Positions 47,471 through 61,959 are shown, numbered from the stretch's first letter. The stretch is DNA of 64,000 nt from Capitella teleta (GCA_000328365.1 KB308980.1:47489-111488), one strand, 5' to 3'. Numbers and translations are program-made. Notes: generated by a model not told the origin, from the sequence alone.

Positions 47471-48369
47471 ACCATAGTATTTATTGATTTAATAGTAGTA
47501 GCTATGTGCTCAGTGGAATTTACAATTAAGCCACATAACTGCGCGACGGTGAATGTAAAACCGCCAGCAACAAGTGACATTAGGTACAGAGTTCATGACG
47601 TCACAGAAGCAGAAAGTCAACTCGGTCGACTGGAAATTCATTTAAGCAGAGATCGGCACGCTTCATCGATTGTGGCAGCTGAAATTGTTTAATCTGGACT
47701 CATGCCTTCGATTATATTCAACGGACGACGGAGCGCGTGCGTGTAGCTGTGCGTCAATGCTCGCACGCACTGTCACAGTCGAATAAACAAACACTCATTC
47801 CAGATGTGTTCAGAAATTTTCATCGATCGAAAGAGAAAACTGAGAAAGAAAAAGCCAATAGCATTGCTTATCAGTGCTTATTCCTCTCTTCCTGATATTA
47901 TCAGTAAATTCTGCATGGCTGCCTCGTCAGCATCGACCGTCACACATCATTGAACTTTGCACACTGCTTAAAGCAGGCGTCGCTTGTTACAACATCTGCT
48001 GGTGTTCCCGCGTACTCATTGATACAGTCCCTTGATGTTACGCCCTACTGCGTTCGACACTGAGATATACTTGAAATAACGGAACACACTTTCAATTTAA
48101 TCTATATAATTGTATTATCCACATTCATAAATTTCACACCAAAAGGTCTTGGTCAAACATCACCTCACTGTCATAACATAATAATTTAGCTTACTTCCGC
48201 AAACAGATTATGAAATTATCTTTCATTCACCGACCATGACATAAAATGTAATGGTATATCAGGAACATACCCGAAACCTTCATCACGCCAATATATAAGC
48301 AGTTTTCTTGCATGGTAAGAAAAAAAAAAACCCTTATTAAATGATAATTTGTGTTTCGCGAGACTTTTG

Positions 48370-48513
48370 ATGGACAGAGATTCTAGGCACGAATTAAGAT
48401 ATCGCCCGTCCATCAATCGAGTGTCCATTCCGGACAAGCTAATCGCTAAACGCAGAAAGCTGGGTGGGAAAGAAGAAATATATGAAGATTTCGATGACTT
48501 CAAATACCGTTGA
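48370..48513 (+). CDS. 47-aa basic/acidic small ORF, unrecognised
   Basis: The ORF starts MDRDSRHELRYRPSINRVSI, continues with PDKLIAKRRKLGG and ends KEEIYEDFDDFKYR. The composition, a basic cluster followed by an acidic aromatic tail, looks more like protein than most frames in this desert. No homolog is known to me. It may be a small protein, a last exon (an AG lies just upstream) or chance. Confidence 0.25.
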   Translation: MDRDSRHELRYRPSINRVSIPDKLIAKRRKLGGKEEIYEDFDDFKYR

Positions 48514-51500
48514 TTGGACCGTTAATTGGGACTCCCTGTAGGCAGGCGGTCATATCTATATTTCCACAAAAACTACATACATGTAATTATATGCACGCGG
48601 AATAATTATTTCGTTTGGTTTCTGAATTCTGACTCATGCTACGATGACAGCTTCAGCATGAATGTGACTGAAACTAATAAAAAGTGCTACAAAGCATGAC
48701 TCCGTATGCAGCAGATATCAAGGAAATTGAAGTCATTTTAACCAAAATGAATTCCAAAATAACTTCGGAGTTAAGAAGACAAAGAAAGTTCGACTCACGC
48801 TAGTTGTACCACAGCTTGGCGATGTACAAGCTCCAACTGCCGATCAGAGCAACGGCTCTCCTTATCTATCACGCACCAGTGCCAGGCTGACACGCTTTGC
48901 TAACCTCGACGCGTAGCAGGCCAAAGCGTGTGCATTGTACAACAGCAGGCAGTCAGGGATTCAGGCAGATGCGAGCGGCATGAAGGCGGACTTATCATCA
49001 TTGCCTCAGCGGAGAAGCATTTTCAGAGGATGTTTATAGCAATCCTCCATGCGTGCAAAAAGCCTAGCCAAGCATCAAAGCCGAAGGTCGAGCCCAAGTT
49101 GTACACGAAAGGGGGTGCAGGTTGAGTGCCACTCAAGCGGTAAGCCATCAAAACGGCGGAAGCGTGGATCATTTCCTTCGGGTGATTGATCATGCATGCT
49201 ATTTTAGATGTGAAGCACCCATTTGTTGAGCATCAAAAGGCCCCTGCGTGATCAAGAGCGAATTAAGGACGAGTACAAGCAAGCTACCATCCCTGCAGGC
49301 GAAATGCGCGCGCTCTCCTTCCCTCTGTGTCGAGTGCAGAACTTTGTACGGTTCGCTGCAATGACGCCATTGCTCGAGCTGATAACGAATGTTTCCTCCC
49401 ATATTCTTTCTTCGATATGTTTCTTTACTTTTTTTTCTAGAACCTTCACGCGTGAAGGAAACCCTACCCGATAATTATTACCGATTGTACGCTCCGAGCC
49501 CATCCTTGCGGTGTACAGCGGCGGACTTCGCCCCCAAAACAAGTCACGCATCGGTTGATAAAAGAATGCGAACACTAAGAGCAAAGATCACATGGCGTTG
49601 TGCGAGGCGAAACCGCTCGGAGAATGCTGCGCGTTATCCAAGTGCCAGCGATAATAGTATGTGCTGCTGTGTTCAATCACCCTTAAAATATGTGGCCTAA
49701 AATCATTCTTTTTGGCGTCAAAGCTCATTCCACCATTAACTCAATGCAACTCAATTTTCTGTCATGAATTGTTGATAAAATTGCGCAATGCATTATATGT
49801 AGTTTTTACTTCCTCGTTCTTGTACAGTATCGTCTTCCGATGTGACATGTAGGCCTAATAGTATCATATTTCACGTTGCGAAATGCGTTAGACACAGTTG
49901 CGATATGTATTCGTATATGTAACCGTACGGTTCGTACCTTTTAATCTGAGCTCTGCTGTACGCACAATAAGTCAATAATCAATTATCAATAATAATTAAA
50001 CCGAGAGATCACATCGTAGACAGGAGCGAATGCTTAATTAATTGACAACCTCTTACTTCGATGAGCACACATCACAGGAACAAACCACAAACATTACAAG
50101 TAATGGCCACGTATTCGCACATGCAATGTATACAAATGCAATGTACGAGATATAACTAATTTCTGGTACATTTTCTGTTGAAATATTTCGATAGAGCACT
50201 CAGTATGCATGCAACCCAATGCACAGATGCCAAAGGACTCATAAACTGACGCTTGATCAATTTCCGTCCGCTGGCCGATCGGAGCGCTTTCTTCAACTGG
50301 GGACTGCCCGATAAGCCAGACTGAAAGGCTCACTGCCTGCGGATGCATTCGTCTGGATCGCTTTACGATCCCTGTGATCGCCCGGACGGATCCATGCGGA
50401 GACGCTCTGGCAGCTCCCCGCGCACCGACCTGCTTGCACGCACCGGCAAGCGAGCCGCACGCCCGCCCGCACGGAACGAAGAGCAGAAGTGAACGCACCA
50501 TTGCGTCCTGTGAAGTTGAGAACCTCAGGAGACGAGCGACAAACAAGATTGAAAACACAAACCTCCTTCGATGGCTGCCAATCCGCTTTGAAATATGGAT
50601 GGCGCATCTGAATGCAGCGACTGGACGTGGTTGAGTAACGCTCGGTGTATAAATAACTACGGGCGCCCCTAGTACATACGCATTCATGCGAGACTTCACC
50701 CGCATGGCAGGGTACAATATTTCTCTTCATAAATACAGCCACTGCACTATCATCACTGGCATCAATAATTAACTTGTGTAATGGTTATGCTTCGCTGGAA
50801 GTCATTTTGTAAATTGCACTCATCCATGCTCGACTGGCTGGATGCGCAATGAAACGTGGAGTGCTGGCGTCGAAATCTCCTGTCACTAATGGCCACCAAT
50901 CAGATGTGTTACATCATGCACGCGTGGAACCTGTGCCTTTAGGTGAACTCTCTAATGACCCCTGTTGCATATGCATAAGATATATGGTGGTCGATGGTAC
51001 GACATTGCAAACACACTGTAACACCTGTATATGTTTATAATATCTATATAATGAGGCCACTGGGGGATGGAGGGTTGTTTGATGGAGGAGGTCGGTGAAG
51101 TTAATTCAATACATGAATGGTCAATGGACACTTTTTGAGTTTGACATCGACAGAAAACTACAATGTATATCTCAGAGTAACACATTCCCCTGTGGTAATA
51201 CAATATGACAATCAATTCCTGCTTGTAACCTCATAAAATTATGTGCAGATAATTACACGTATGGCCATTTCATTCACACGTAGACCGAGTGAAAAAGATC
51301 AGAAGTCATTGATTTGACGGCGTCTGGTGTCAAAGGAAGAGTAGTCGGTCGAAATCACCGCATGTAAAACACAGAATGGCAACATGTCAGTGAGAATAAT
51401 CACTCGAAGCTTCCAACAACATTAATCAAAATATCAAACGTTTTTACATAATGATATAAATCTGGATTGAAGCATCATTGTACACAATTTGACATCTCTG

Positions 51501-52810
51501 GTTTCATGGAAGCAAACAGTGTCTCTTGAGTCTAGCCCGAGTAGATTTATTTAAAAACAATAGAAGCCTCGGAAATTCTAGTCAGCCGCACCCAGGCGTA
51601 AATCTCAACACATGATATTCACAGACAAATGCAGACAGCATAATCTGGCTGTGCAGATCTGCTCCAGTCATTAATTAAGGCAACCTTTGGCTCTGTTTGA
51701 TATGTGCTGAGTGGACGCAGCATTATGAACGGTCACGATTGTCAAGATCAGTCATGCATGAAATCGATCCGTGTTCATGTTGACAATGGACTAACACTGA
51801 GCTGAGAGCACTTTTGCAGGACGTCAAGTTGTGACCAGCCATTGCTCTCGACCGTCCAGCAATCATCAAACCTTCAATCAAGGGAGCTCACTCACCTGAA
51901 GCTGATCGCAGTGACGGCATTGACAACAGGTGTTAATGAGAATGGTTTGCGAGATTAAAGACAACGTGCCAATACGCCACAACGCGAAGGTTTATTCGTA
52001 CGACATGCACTATCGTGTACTGCGGGTATAAGGTTGTATTGCATGTATTAATATATTATATTATATATTATGGGGTAGAGTGGGGAGGGGGTGAATGAAT
52101 CTCGGAAACGAAACTAATATACAGTTTTACACACAGAACAGAATACCATACTTGTGTATATCGGTCCATTCGGAAGTTGTGTGAGAGAGTGGAAGACAAT
52201 ATATTATACGCAAATAGCAATATCAATATGTATAGAATGAACAACCAATAAGAAAATCAAGTCGATGTAACAGGAGGCGCTAGAAACATGCAAGTAAACC
52301 CTCGCAAGACGAAACCACGGGAGGGGACCATGATCACATGTATCCCTTCCACAACAACCTCCTTCCTTCACCCTCCACGCTTTCCCCGTCTTATAACCAT
52401 GCACCCATTGTGACTGCGCTCGTCGCCAGAGCAGCGGCCGCTCATCGCCCATGCACTCGACGGAGATCAATTATGACAGAGCAGCAAATACCTGTTGACT
52501 CGCGTCGAGTGCATTCACAAAGGTACTAAACGCAAAACAAAGGCGGACGAGGCATGCCTCAAATCACTGCCTCTGGGATTCCTCAAGCCCTTCACAAAAG
52601 GTGCTATTGATTACACGATGCTTGGCAGGCATCGGCTTCTTCCTCCTCTTCTCCCAAAATCAATGAAGCATAGCTACACACAGAACGAGATGCTGCTGCT
52701 GCTGCAGCTGACAAGAAGCCAGCCGCATCAATGCAAACAGCGCCGTGTCTATTATTGCGTATATGCAAGATGTCTCATGCCAAACACGCGCACTTACCCT
52801 TCCATACACG

Positions 52811-53206
52811 CTGATGATGATGCTGATGACGATGCTGATGAAGATGAAGATGGTCGGAGACAAAGGACAAAGAAGACGAGGCTTTCTCGTCTTGGACTGA
52901 TTCTCAGAGGTCAAAGGTCTCCTGCGACGTAGTCAATGTCACGTGATACTTGATGCGTCTTCACTGGTCACGGATGCCGTCTTGATTCTCGGCGTGGACG
53001 TCGGTGACGGTGCTTCCTTCGCCTCCCCTTCCTTAGCTGTGGCGCGGCGTCCTCTCGCTTCAGAATTCAGCCAACCTCGCACGCAGCGCCGCTCAATCGG
53101 TTACCATGGCAACCCATCTGCATGGTCGGCCGAGTGTAAAGCCATCCCCGCCCCCTCGCCGCTCGCTCTGCAACGCTGCTGCTGCTGCTGCTGGCTCTGC
53201 TACTGC
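52811..53206. repeat. Short trinucleotide runs (GAT/GCT/CTG)
   Basis: GATGATGATGCTGATGACGA at 52811 and CTGCTGCTGCTGCTGG near 53176 are short triplet runs in the GC-rich block. They generate Asp- or Ala-rich frames that I do not accept as genes. Confidence 0.6.
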
Positions 53207-55472
53207 GTGGCAGCAACGGCGGAGGAGGGGGAGGGGAGGTTGACGACGGACTAAGCCAAGTGAGGAAGTAGGGATGAAGCAGGCACAAGGAAGGGAGGGG
53301 GGAGGGGGAGATGCGCCACGGGCGAGCGACGTCATCAGGATGATAATCATCGAAGGATTTGACGCAGTGTCTCTGTTGTACAGAAGCCACTCATGGTGTA
53401 CGCTCGCGTGTACACTCGGAACGCGCAAAGGCATGTCCACTGACCGGTCATCGCGTGAGATCAGATGGACACGTATTGATTTCAATGGACAGCATCATTC
53501 TCTTGTTTCACCGCAGCAAGGTTGCTGCGCTTTGAGTGTATGCATGGAGCATGTCACTGCATGCAATTGGTATAGTTGAACTTTATTATTGACAAAATAC
53601 TTGGTCTAGTGGACAATACTGCGATCTGAGCAACCTCACCTGGCCACACCTGCATCAGGTACGAAACACGCAATTACTGCGAGATGTTGCACCATGCAGA
53701 GTGTGTCGTGAGAAATATGCGACACGCCTGATGCAGCAGTTGACTTCGCTCCGTCATCGACTGAATGCCCTTGAGAATCAACGCACATGCATGCCGTTAA
53801 TTAACCGATGCGACATGTACCTGCGAAATATGAAGGGGCAGTGGCTGTCACCCACCCCATCTCTTCCACCGCTGACCATATTTATTTACCGTTGCTCCCA
53901 TTCAGCAGTCGCATGTCCATCATTTTGTCGCAACGATTGCGTGATGAAAGGACTCGTTACTCGCTTGGATGCACTCCGCCGCACCTGTATAGAGCACCTG
54001 TCATCAGCAACAATTCATGCCGTGATCAAGGCGGCTAATATGAAGATACAATCAGGGATTCAGGAAGCAGGGCAGATCTGCGTGGTGGCACCCTCGTTGA
54101 CCCCCTCCTCGTCGCCAGCGCATCAGCTGCGACATCCTGCCCCCTATTAATCCAAGAGAAGGAGGAGGCAGCGGAGGAAGACAATGTGGATGCACGCAGC
54201 GATGACTCATGCGTGGCACGCACTACACGCGCATGCGCCGTAGTCACTGTCATCTGTTGATCTCGACTGACGCGAGATGGCTTCGCTCTCTGCATCGTCT
54301 GCCAATCGATGCATGCCTCCGGAGAACCTGTCTCTGGCACATCGCTCTCAGATTCCAACCTCTTCGCTGTCCATGTCCGCACACGCTTCTCTCTGTGTTC
54401 ATCTCATCCCCACCTCCTCTTTTTTTTACCCCAGTCACTCTTCACACCCCTTGGTTCAATATCAATTAGTGCATTGTATAAACAAGCAATGGAATCGCGG
54501 ACAGTTGCGTTGTTTGTTCTCATGTTGACAGACTCCCGCATCAAGCAAAGCTTCTTCTTTTCATGCCCCGTAATGCGAGATGGCTTTCATTCATGCATGA
54601 GCACTCCGTATCGATCCGCGCGCGGATGAATACGACGCGAAAGGGCTGGGTTGAATGTGCGCCGGAAGCTTCAGATTTGCATCTGCGCGGTCGGCCATGA
54701 TGAATCTCGCTCCGCCGAATATTCCACTGATTGAAAACGCAAACAGGTCGAAATCGAACCTGATGAATCTCATGGTTATCTGGCTTAATTAATCTGATGC
54801 AGCCGATTTAGCTGTTCCATTTTTTGTCTTCTTTAAGGATCTCAATTCAGTCGCGCGTGTCAGATGATGATATCGCACGCACGCATGCGCATAGGACAAA
54901 GATCTTTTGTACAAGAGTTCGTCCGCCTTTTTTGTAATCAAGCAATTCACACCTGTCGATGTGAACTTAAAGCGGAATGGCCCGGCAGCCACCAGTCGTT
55001 ATAACTAAACTGTATGCAGCTATTTATACACAATTCATAAATGTATTCTCTCAACTACACCCTATCACCCTACGTATACACTTCGTCATATATCCAAGGC
55101 AATATATTCAATTAAACGCTGTATTCATATACTTGATACCTCGATAGGCACATCAAAGGCACCTTTCCAGCACGAATAACTCACAATATACACAGTAATA
55201 CATTACATACACGTGTTCATGATGTGCTATTGTGCATGTAAGGATAATCTGTATTCATACATGTACATGCATTATCAGTGCTTAACTACCAAACTATTTA
55301 TCAGCTATTTACTACCAAAACATTGTACAAACGTTGACTAGTTCAATAATTTACTTAATATTTGTGCCTTAAATTGAGAAGCTGAGAAGAGAATTTTCAA
55401 GCATGCATTCGTACATTAAATATATGCATGTCTTGTAACTTTGTAAGTTGTAACCTTGTTATATGCAATGAA

Positions 55473-55525
55473 TTATACATCAAGAATAATGATGTATCAT
55501 TATTATACATCAAGAATAATGATGT
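55473..55525. repeat. Two 30-bp direct repeats, each a small hairpin
   Basis: TTATACATCAAGAATAATGA occurs at 55473 and at 55503, each followed by TGTA so that TACATCA and TGATGTA can pair. They directly adjoin the palindrome at 55526. Confidence 0.8.
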
Positions 55526-55576
55526 ACATACATGCCTGGAGATTATTCGTCACGAATAATCTCCAGGCATGTATGT
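55526..55576. repeat. Perfect 51-bp palindrome (25-bp arms, 1-nt spacer)
   Basis: The left arm begins ACATACATGCCTGGAGATTA, ends ATTCGT and is perfectly complementary to the right arm after a single C. The whole 25-base arms match without error, so the structure is young or conserved. Confidence 0.95.
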
Positions 55577-58559
55577 CTCGCACAGTTATACTAATATTTA
55601 GGTACGTAATGATTGCTCAAACAATTCACTAAAACTAGCCGTTGATTAATTGAACAATTTACATACTTAAATTGGTAACTCTGGAAGGTCATTTGCATAA
55701 CGGACATGACTGTGATCTTCCAAATGAATGGGCTTGTTGCTCGGGTCAAAATTAAAATTGTATGATGAGAATATTATATAATAACTTCACGGAAGACATC
55801 CGATCCATTTCATTCGTAATCCGATGACATTGACATGCAGACAAAGGCCCCAACCGATTGGCTGCAATCAAGCGTGAATGCTGTTGATCCTCGTTATGCA
55901 ATATCCCTGATTGACAGCAGGACTTTCGTGTTATAATGAGAGGAATGCACATCGGCCAGATGTCTTACGCCATCATGTACAATTGATACAAACATATTGA
56001 GGTTGACTACACGCATCGATGATTATGTAAACGTGTGTGTGTGGTACTACTACAATACTATATGCTGCATAGAACTGAATCACAATTATGGTACGATATA
56101 CATATACTATGTTGCATAATATGGATACTTTTAACGCCATATATTGTTTGAGATCAGTTACGTGAGTGTATTACATTGTATTCGGATTAATGTGCAACAA
56201 ATCTTTACAGTCTTTAGCATAATTATGTGGCATGTGTGTTGAGTGACTATTATCGCTTTGACACGTGCGAGTCTATTTTAAAGAAGTCCTTCATTCTCAC
56301 TTCATTGACATTAAAACTCGCACATGCAATTTTTTTAGGCATATTATTTTTTTATTGCGATTATAAATTATATGATGCATATTAATGTACAGTGTACATG
56401 TAGTATATGCAGGGTTTAATTGTTGTATGGTTTAGAATTGGGGTATGTTGGTGATCGACAGCTGTGCTCATTGCTCGATGCAAGGAAGGTGCTTTCAAAA
56501 GATTTCAAGGGAAAAGTAAAGTGACGCTGTTTGGCGGTGACGTAACATGCTGTCTGGTAGTTTTGAGGGTAAGTAGGAGGAAGCCCACATGCGATTGATA
56601 CGAGAGCGTTCTTAAGTGATCCCATTTGTATAATACTACCAATTGACCATTCACCATTGATTACATGTTACATGTACTAAAATCATAAATGAACCGAAAC
56701 TGCGTAGACACTTAGGACTCATAGTTATCATAGCTTGGGTGAATTCCTTGTGAGCTTCATGTGCAACCCCATATGAATCCGTCTGTATGTACAAAGCCAG
56801 TTGATGAATCATGAATCGTCTCTTGGCTATTCCATACGTGAACATAATTTTGGTCCGGCATACGTTTTGACATTTATGAATAGGATAAATTAATACAATT
56901 TCGGAGCACACCATGTAATGCATAAATCGCCTCTGCGGTTAAACTAAACAACCTTCAACTGAGGTGTCAAAGACATCCATAAAAAGACGCACCATCCAGA
57001 AGTCATTAGAACGCGAAAAACAGCGCACGACAGGCATTGAAGCAGACGAGCGATCAGCAGGTGTTATCGCTCACCTGATCAATCAGCAATCAATGCTTTT
57101 GATTAAGCGAGAAGCCGACATGCAGCTGAGGAATTGACTGTAAGCCATGCACGTCAAGGGGCCCTCCGCTCAACACAATGGTCGGCGAAGCATGGTTTGT
57201 CCATAATTAATTAACACGGCTTATATTTCTTAATACCAATATCGAATTTGCTTCTGTGTCTCAAAGTCACACTTCAAAGGAGAAGCTGATGAAATAGTGA
57301 TGGGGCATCAACTGAAGTAGAAAGCGATGCCTCTCCCAGGTGTTATTGAAAAGCAAGCCCTTCGATCGCTTCTCAGTCTACTGATCAATAGCATCACCGC
57401 CCAAGCAGCAGCACGGAGCAAGGCCTCGGACCTCGCTTCAATGAATTCGTCGCTCAATTTTGCTTCTAAATTCCAGTGTGCTGATGAATTAAGTATAGGG
57501 TGGCAGCGGAGATGATGGTATTATCTCGCAGGTGGTCGTTACGCTTGGTTGTAAGCTATAAACAGATCCAGGATGCTAAGATCAGCTGGAAAAACAAGAT
57601 CAGGAAGCGGATGATTCGAGCTGTCGTGTCAGTAATGACGTAATGTTCGCTAGACGACCCTAGGGCAAACATTCTGGGATTTAATTGCATGGACACTAAT
57701 TTGAAGTGCTCTGCGTGCATGTATGACATTTGTTATGTAACATACAGACAGGCATGATGCATGCATAATAGTATCTACTGATCAAGGGCACCTGCCTTGG
57801 ACTTGGCTGGTCGGGTGAGCATACAACCATATATGGCTGATGCCTCATCGGACGCCTAATCACGGTGCTATGGTCCCTCAGTGGGCAACAGGGTATAAGA
57901 CATTGACATCTCTTTTCCACCTCATAGATCGGTTGACAGGCCCTATAAATCACCAACTTCTTCATCTGAGATGTCAGACAACTTTCTTGTAACATAATAT
58001 AAATGTGTTATTCTAAATCATCAAGAATCTTAGCGTGTATACATTGCAACTTGCAATACTTAAATGTCCATCTTGGGACCCAGAAGATCGCCTGCGTTAG
58101 ACGTAAGAATTATCGGTCAGAGATCCGACTCGGAACTTTATGGCCAGTGCCTCCACACATTGTGTCTCGTACATTTATTGTTCTAATTTTGTGACTGTTT
58201 CACATTCATTTCAACATAAAGATAAAGATAAAGTCAAGAGAACTGCACATAGACGGTCTAATTAGTCCACCCCAATCTACGAAACAATGTCTGGCTGCGA
58301 CATGCAATATAAATCAGTTTAATTGCAATTACCTTTCAGCCATTGTGAACCACAAATAGAGGCTTAGGTTTAATAACAGGATTCGCTGACTGCGAGATTC
58401 ATGCATCGATCGACTTGAGATGCTCTCACGGTCAGATAAATAAATGGACGCCGCAATAAGGGCGTGCATGCTGCCTTGCATGGTGACAGCGAACAGAATC
58501 AACGCCAGCAATTAATTTCCAGGGAGGGACGCTGGTGTCTGTATCAGATGGATAAATGC

Positions 58560-60440
58560 ACCACGGAAGGCCCGAGGCTGGGGTGAACAATGGCCGCCCT
58601 GCATCACGCCCCTCCTCCCCCTCATGTCATTCGAGTGTGACATCGTCTTACTTCCCACCTGCGTCTCCAATTATCGCTCACTCCGGGACAGCGGAAGCCT
58701 GACTCGGCAATAATCGTTGGCGAACGGAGGATTCGCGCGCACGTGTAATTGAAAGTCAGGCACGTGTTTGCTTCCTCAAGCCTCCCCAACCCCCTTGTCC
58801 CTTCTCCTAAAGGAGTTCTCTTGTTACCATGGATACAGTGTGAGATGCCCCTTCAATCCTGCATGCATGTGGGACTGTCCACTCGCTGTACACGGCTACT
58901 GGAGCATGAATAACAAGCACGCGTACTGATCTGATCGCCATTGCCGCTGACGAGAGAGCTAATAGCAGGCGCGGTGACATCCGATTCTTCGGCTTTACCT
59001 GAATAACCCGGGCATAGGACGCAGGTGGGGCCAGGTGAGAGGCCCCCTGAGGAGCCCCCGTGCAGGGGAGAGGGCGCACAGGCAGCAAGAGTCGCCACGG
59101 GAAACCCTGTTGCCGTTCAGTTTCCGCTTATGGCGGCTGCTTCTCCTCCTTCAGTGTGCATGTGCTGCGTGCAAGAGTGTGGACGGCGTCACCAAGCGCT
59201 GAGTGACGCTTCTGCCCCGAAACACGAAGTCATAAGATGTCGATGTCGGCGGCAGATCTGGACGCCTCGCATTTGTCTATCAACATGGTTCAGCGGCTAC
59301 GAAAATTAACCCGAACTCTGCAAGCAGCGAAGGGGCTTCACGCACAAGTGCCCCGAATCCGAAACGACAAGCGCCGATGCTTCATTTGCTTCGTTGCCAC
59401 GGCAACGGCTCACGGCTGAGCTGACTTGCAAGGGCGTCTCATCAGCCATAGGAGGCAGATCTGCGCTGCAGGAGGGCGCTCCGGGCGCTTCTTGTAATGC
59501 GTCGGAGAAACGCTAGCCCCTTGCCCGTGCCGTGGTGACCCAGATCTCCGACCCTTGGTGATAGCACGCATCCACGGTCAGACTGACGCGGGCACTTATC
59601 TCCGCCAAGCAGAGCCGCGCTGCGCTGCCGCCTCGCGGGTGCTGCATCACGGCGCGCGAGGCCCGCTGACAGCCGCACAAAGAGCGCGCCGCCGCCGTTT
59701 GCGCCGGAATTCGGCTGCTTGACACGGACCATTAATCGCGAATGACGGCGACGCTCGGCTCCGTCAAGTCAGCTGCACGACAGCCGAGTGCTAGGCAATG
59801 TTGAAACGCCCGATCCATATGGACATGAGCTGCGAGAAAGCGGCGATTTACTCTGATGCCCCCTGCGCTGCTCTTAGCATCTCATGAAGCGACGCGCAAT
59901 TCTTCAGGACAGGTCCCTGGCTGTCAATCTCAGCCTTGCTGCCTTTGTTCGCTTCCCAGAGCTGCATGCAGCCCCACAGCTGCTCCCTCGTAGGACGCGG
60001 TTGACGATGACAGTCTTGCCAGTGACGTCATCGCCCGAGCAGGGTCAGCGAGCGCTAGGGGGCGCCTTCACAGCTCATTACAGCGGCACCTTCGAGTCGG
60101 ACTCTCCTCCGGGATCGACCGGGGCAGCTGGCCGGCATCCATCAGGCGCAGATCGGCGGTTTCCGCTTGAGCAGACCAAGAGCCGGCAGCTGCATCGTCT
60201 GCTGCTCGTGTGTGCTGCCAATGATTAGGCTGAGAGGCCATGAAAAATTCAGATGGCGATCGGACGCTGAACAAAGTGGTCAGCGCACTGTGCGCCGGTC
60301 ATGCGCCGCCGAATGGCATCTCTAATGCCTCCACCACGGGCTAAATCATTGTAATCAACGACGTTCACTTCACCAATATGGCTGCTGTAATAGCTACACG
60401 GCAATCGCCGAAATGGAACGCTTCCGTGCTGATCGGCCGC
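58560..60440. other. GC/CpG-rich non-coding block
   Basis: GC and CpG are clearly higher than in the flanks, and highest around 59.45-59.75 kb. Frames in it change from strand to strand without domain similarity. It might be a CpG-rich promoter or enhancer block. Confidence 0.5.
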
Positions 60441-61482
60441 AAATGGGTCGAATCGCCACTTGAACCACACGTTTGTTCTCTACTAAATTTTAACTCACAA
60501 GAATTTCTGATTTTGATTTCTGTTAGTTTTCATTAATGTGTGTTGTTGTTGTTGGACTTGGTAGGGGTCGAAAGGTCGAATGCTCTCAATTCCTAACCCT
60601 ATGACCCTTATCCTGGAATATTAGAACCCTAATTCAAACCCTTACCTAGCAACCGTAAACGTTGTGCATTCTGAATTACATTCATACCACGGACATTGGT
60701 TCTTCTTCGAATTATAAACTGTGGTCACGGGGTTGTAATCTACCATGAGTAGATCTGTACATGCATTCCCGATTCCGGCCCACCGTTTGGATGAATTGCA
60801 TTGCATGTATGTATCTCAACGAAAGTCAGTTGGTTTATCTTCTCAATTTGGAATATTCATGGGAGGCGTCGAAATCGAACGTGCAATAATTATGACCTGT
60901 GTTTGCATGATTGGGTTCTAAGGCCAGGTCTTTTCGGTGATACGGGCGCCCACAAAATGGCGATTGTGCATATTCGTTAACAACTTCTTCACTTCTTAAA
61001 TATAATTGGCCATGGCGCATTCTGCTTATAAGTACTACTTAACTTGGCTTATGAGCTACACAATGCGGGAGCTGATGCACGTCGTCATCCTCGTTGTAAG
61101 TTAAGGAGCAAGTAAGGACATAATTAATTTATTATACATTATGCACTCGATGCCATGTTTGGAAATGTGATTGCTCTGTAGGATGCTTTTGGATGAATTT
61201 GCTTAGAGAGCACTACGGAGTTCACACATCTAAGATCGTCAGAGATAAGACAATCACAACAGAAAACAAAAACAAGTAACAACGCAACATCATGCCTCGT
61301 AATAATTATGTGCGTTATGACTGGAACAGTTACTGGTATGACATTCGGAAGTGCAGTCAAAAAATCCTTATGCGGAGCCTTAAGGAAATATCATAACGTA
61401 TCAGAACGCTGTCATATATATCAATTATTATTGTCGATATTGTTTTTAAGAACCACATTACAGGTGGTTAGAAACATCTATG

Positions 61483-61733
61483 TACAGAGTGGGTCAAAAG
61501 TTAAAGAAGTTGTTCAACTCCATGTTTAAAACAATTTTTTTATAGCAAAATTTGACCAATATTTTCCCAAAATAACTATACCTGGATTGTATTGACTAAC
61601 TTACTTTGCGTCCATTTATGCAAATAATTATATCAAATAAAAGTCAGATTTAAATGAGGCAGGAACATGTAAAAGTGAGTTTTGTGTAGTCGCGAAGAGA
61701 GCTAAATCAGACGAGTCTCTCGACGAGCATTAT
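61483..61733 (+). repeat. Copy 2 of the 250-bp dispersed repeat
   Basis: Uninterrupted 251-bp copy of the repeat at 409-1014, beginning TACAGAGTGGGTCAAAAGT and ending ACGAGCATTAT. It shows the empty site for the SINE in copy 1 and has no coding frame. Confidence 0.75.
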
Positions 61734-61959
61734 AAAATGTCATCTGTTGCCTGGCGCTTCAATACAAACCCTGCTTTGTTATGATTTTTAGAATATTCAC
61801 GATGGCTGGGATTTTTATGCCGCGACGTGTTTTGTAACACTTCGTCGGAAAAGCGCGGTGCCATTGAAAAGCATTGAAATTTATTGAGCAAGGACGCCCA
61901 AGATGACGTGTGCAAAGCAGAGAAGCAAGATAGAGCGGGCGAGGCTGGATGCAAGTCCA

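Larger units (their letters stand above)
47500..61482. other. 14-kb gene desert upstream of the Pax gene
   Basis: No reading frame here has a recognisable domain or a believable splice structure. It alternates AT-rich stretches with GC- and CpG-rich blocks (parts of 49.2-50.7, 52.3-54.7 and 58.5-60.5 kb). It likely holds the Pax promoter, untranslated exon(s) and perhaps enhancers; this is inference from position. Confidence 0.5.

Noticed and set aside
50094-50717. 207-aa minus-strand frame in the desert
   Set aside because: No domain, odd Arg/Ser/Ala composition from CpG-rich DNA, overlapping long frames in other phases; judged chance.
59442-60228. Several 90-115 aa frames in the CpG-rich block
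   Set aside because: High GC lowers stop frequency; frames lie on both strands without motif or splice support.
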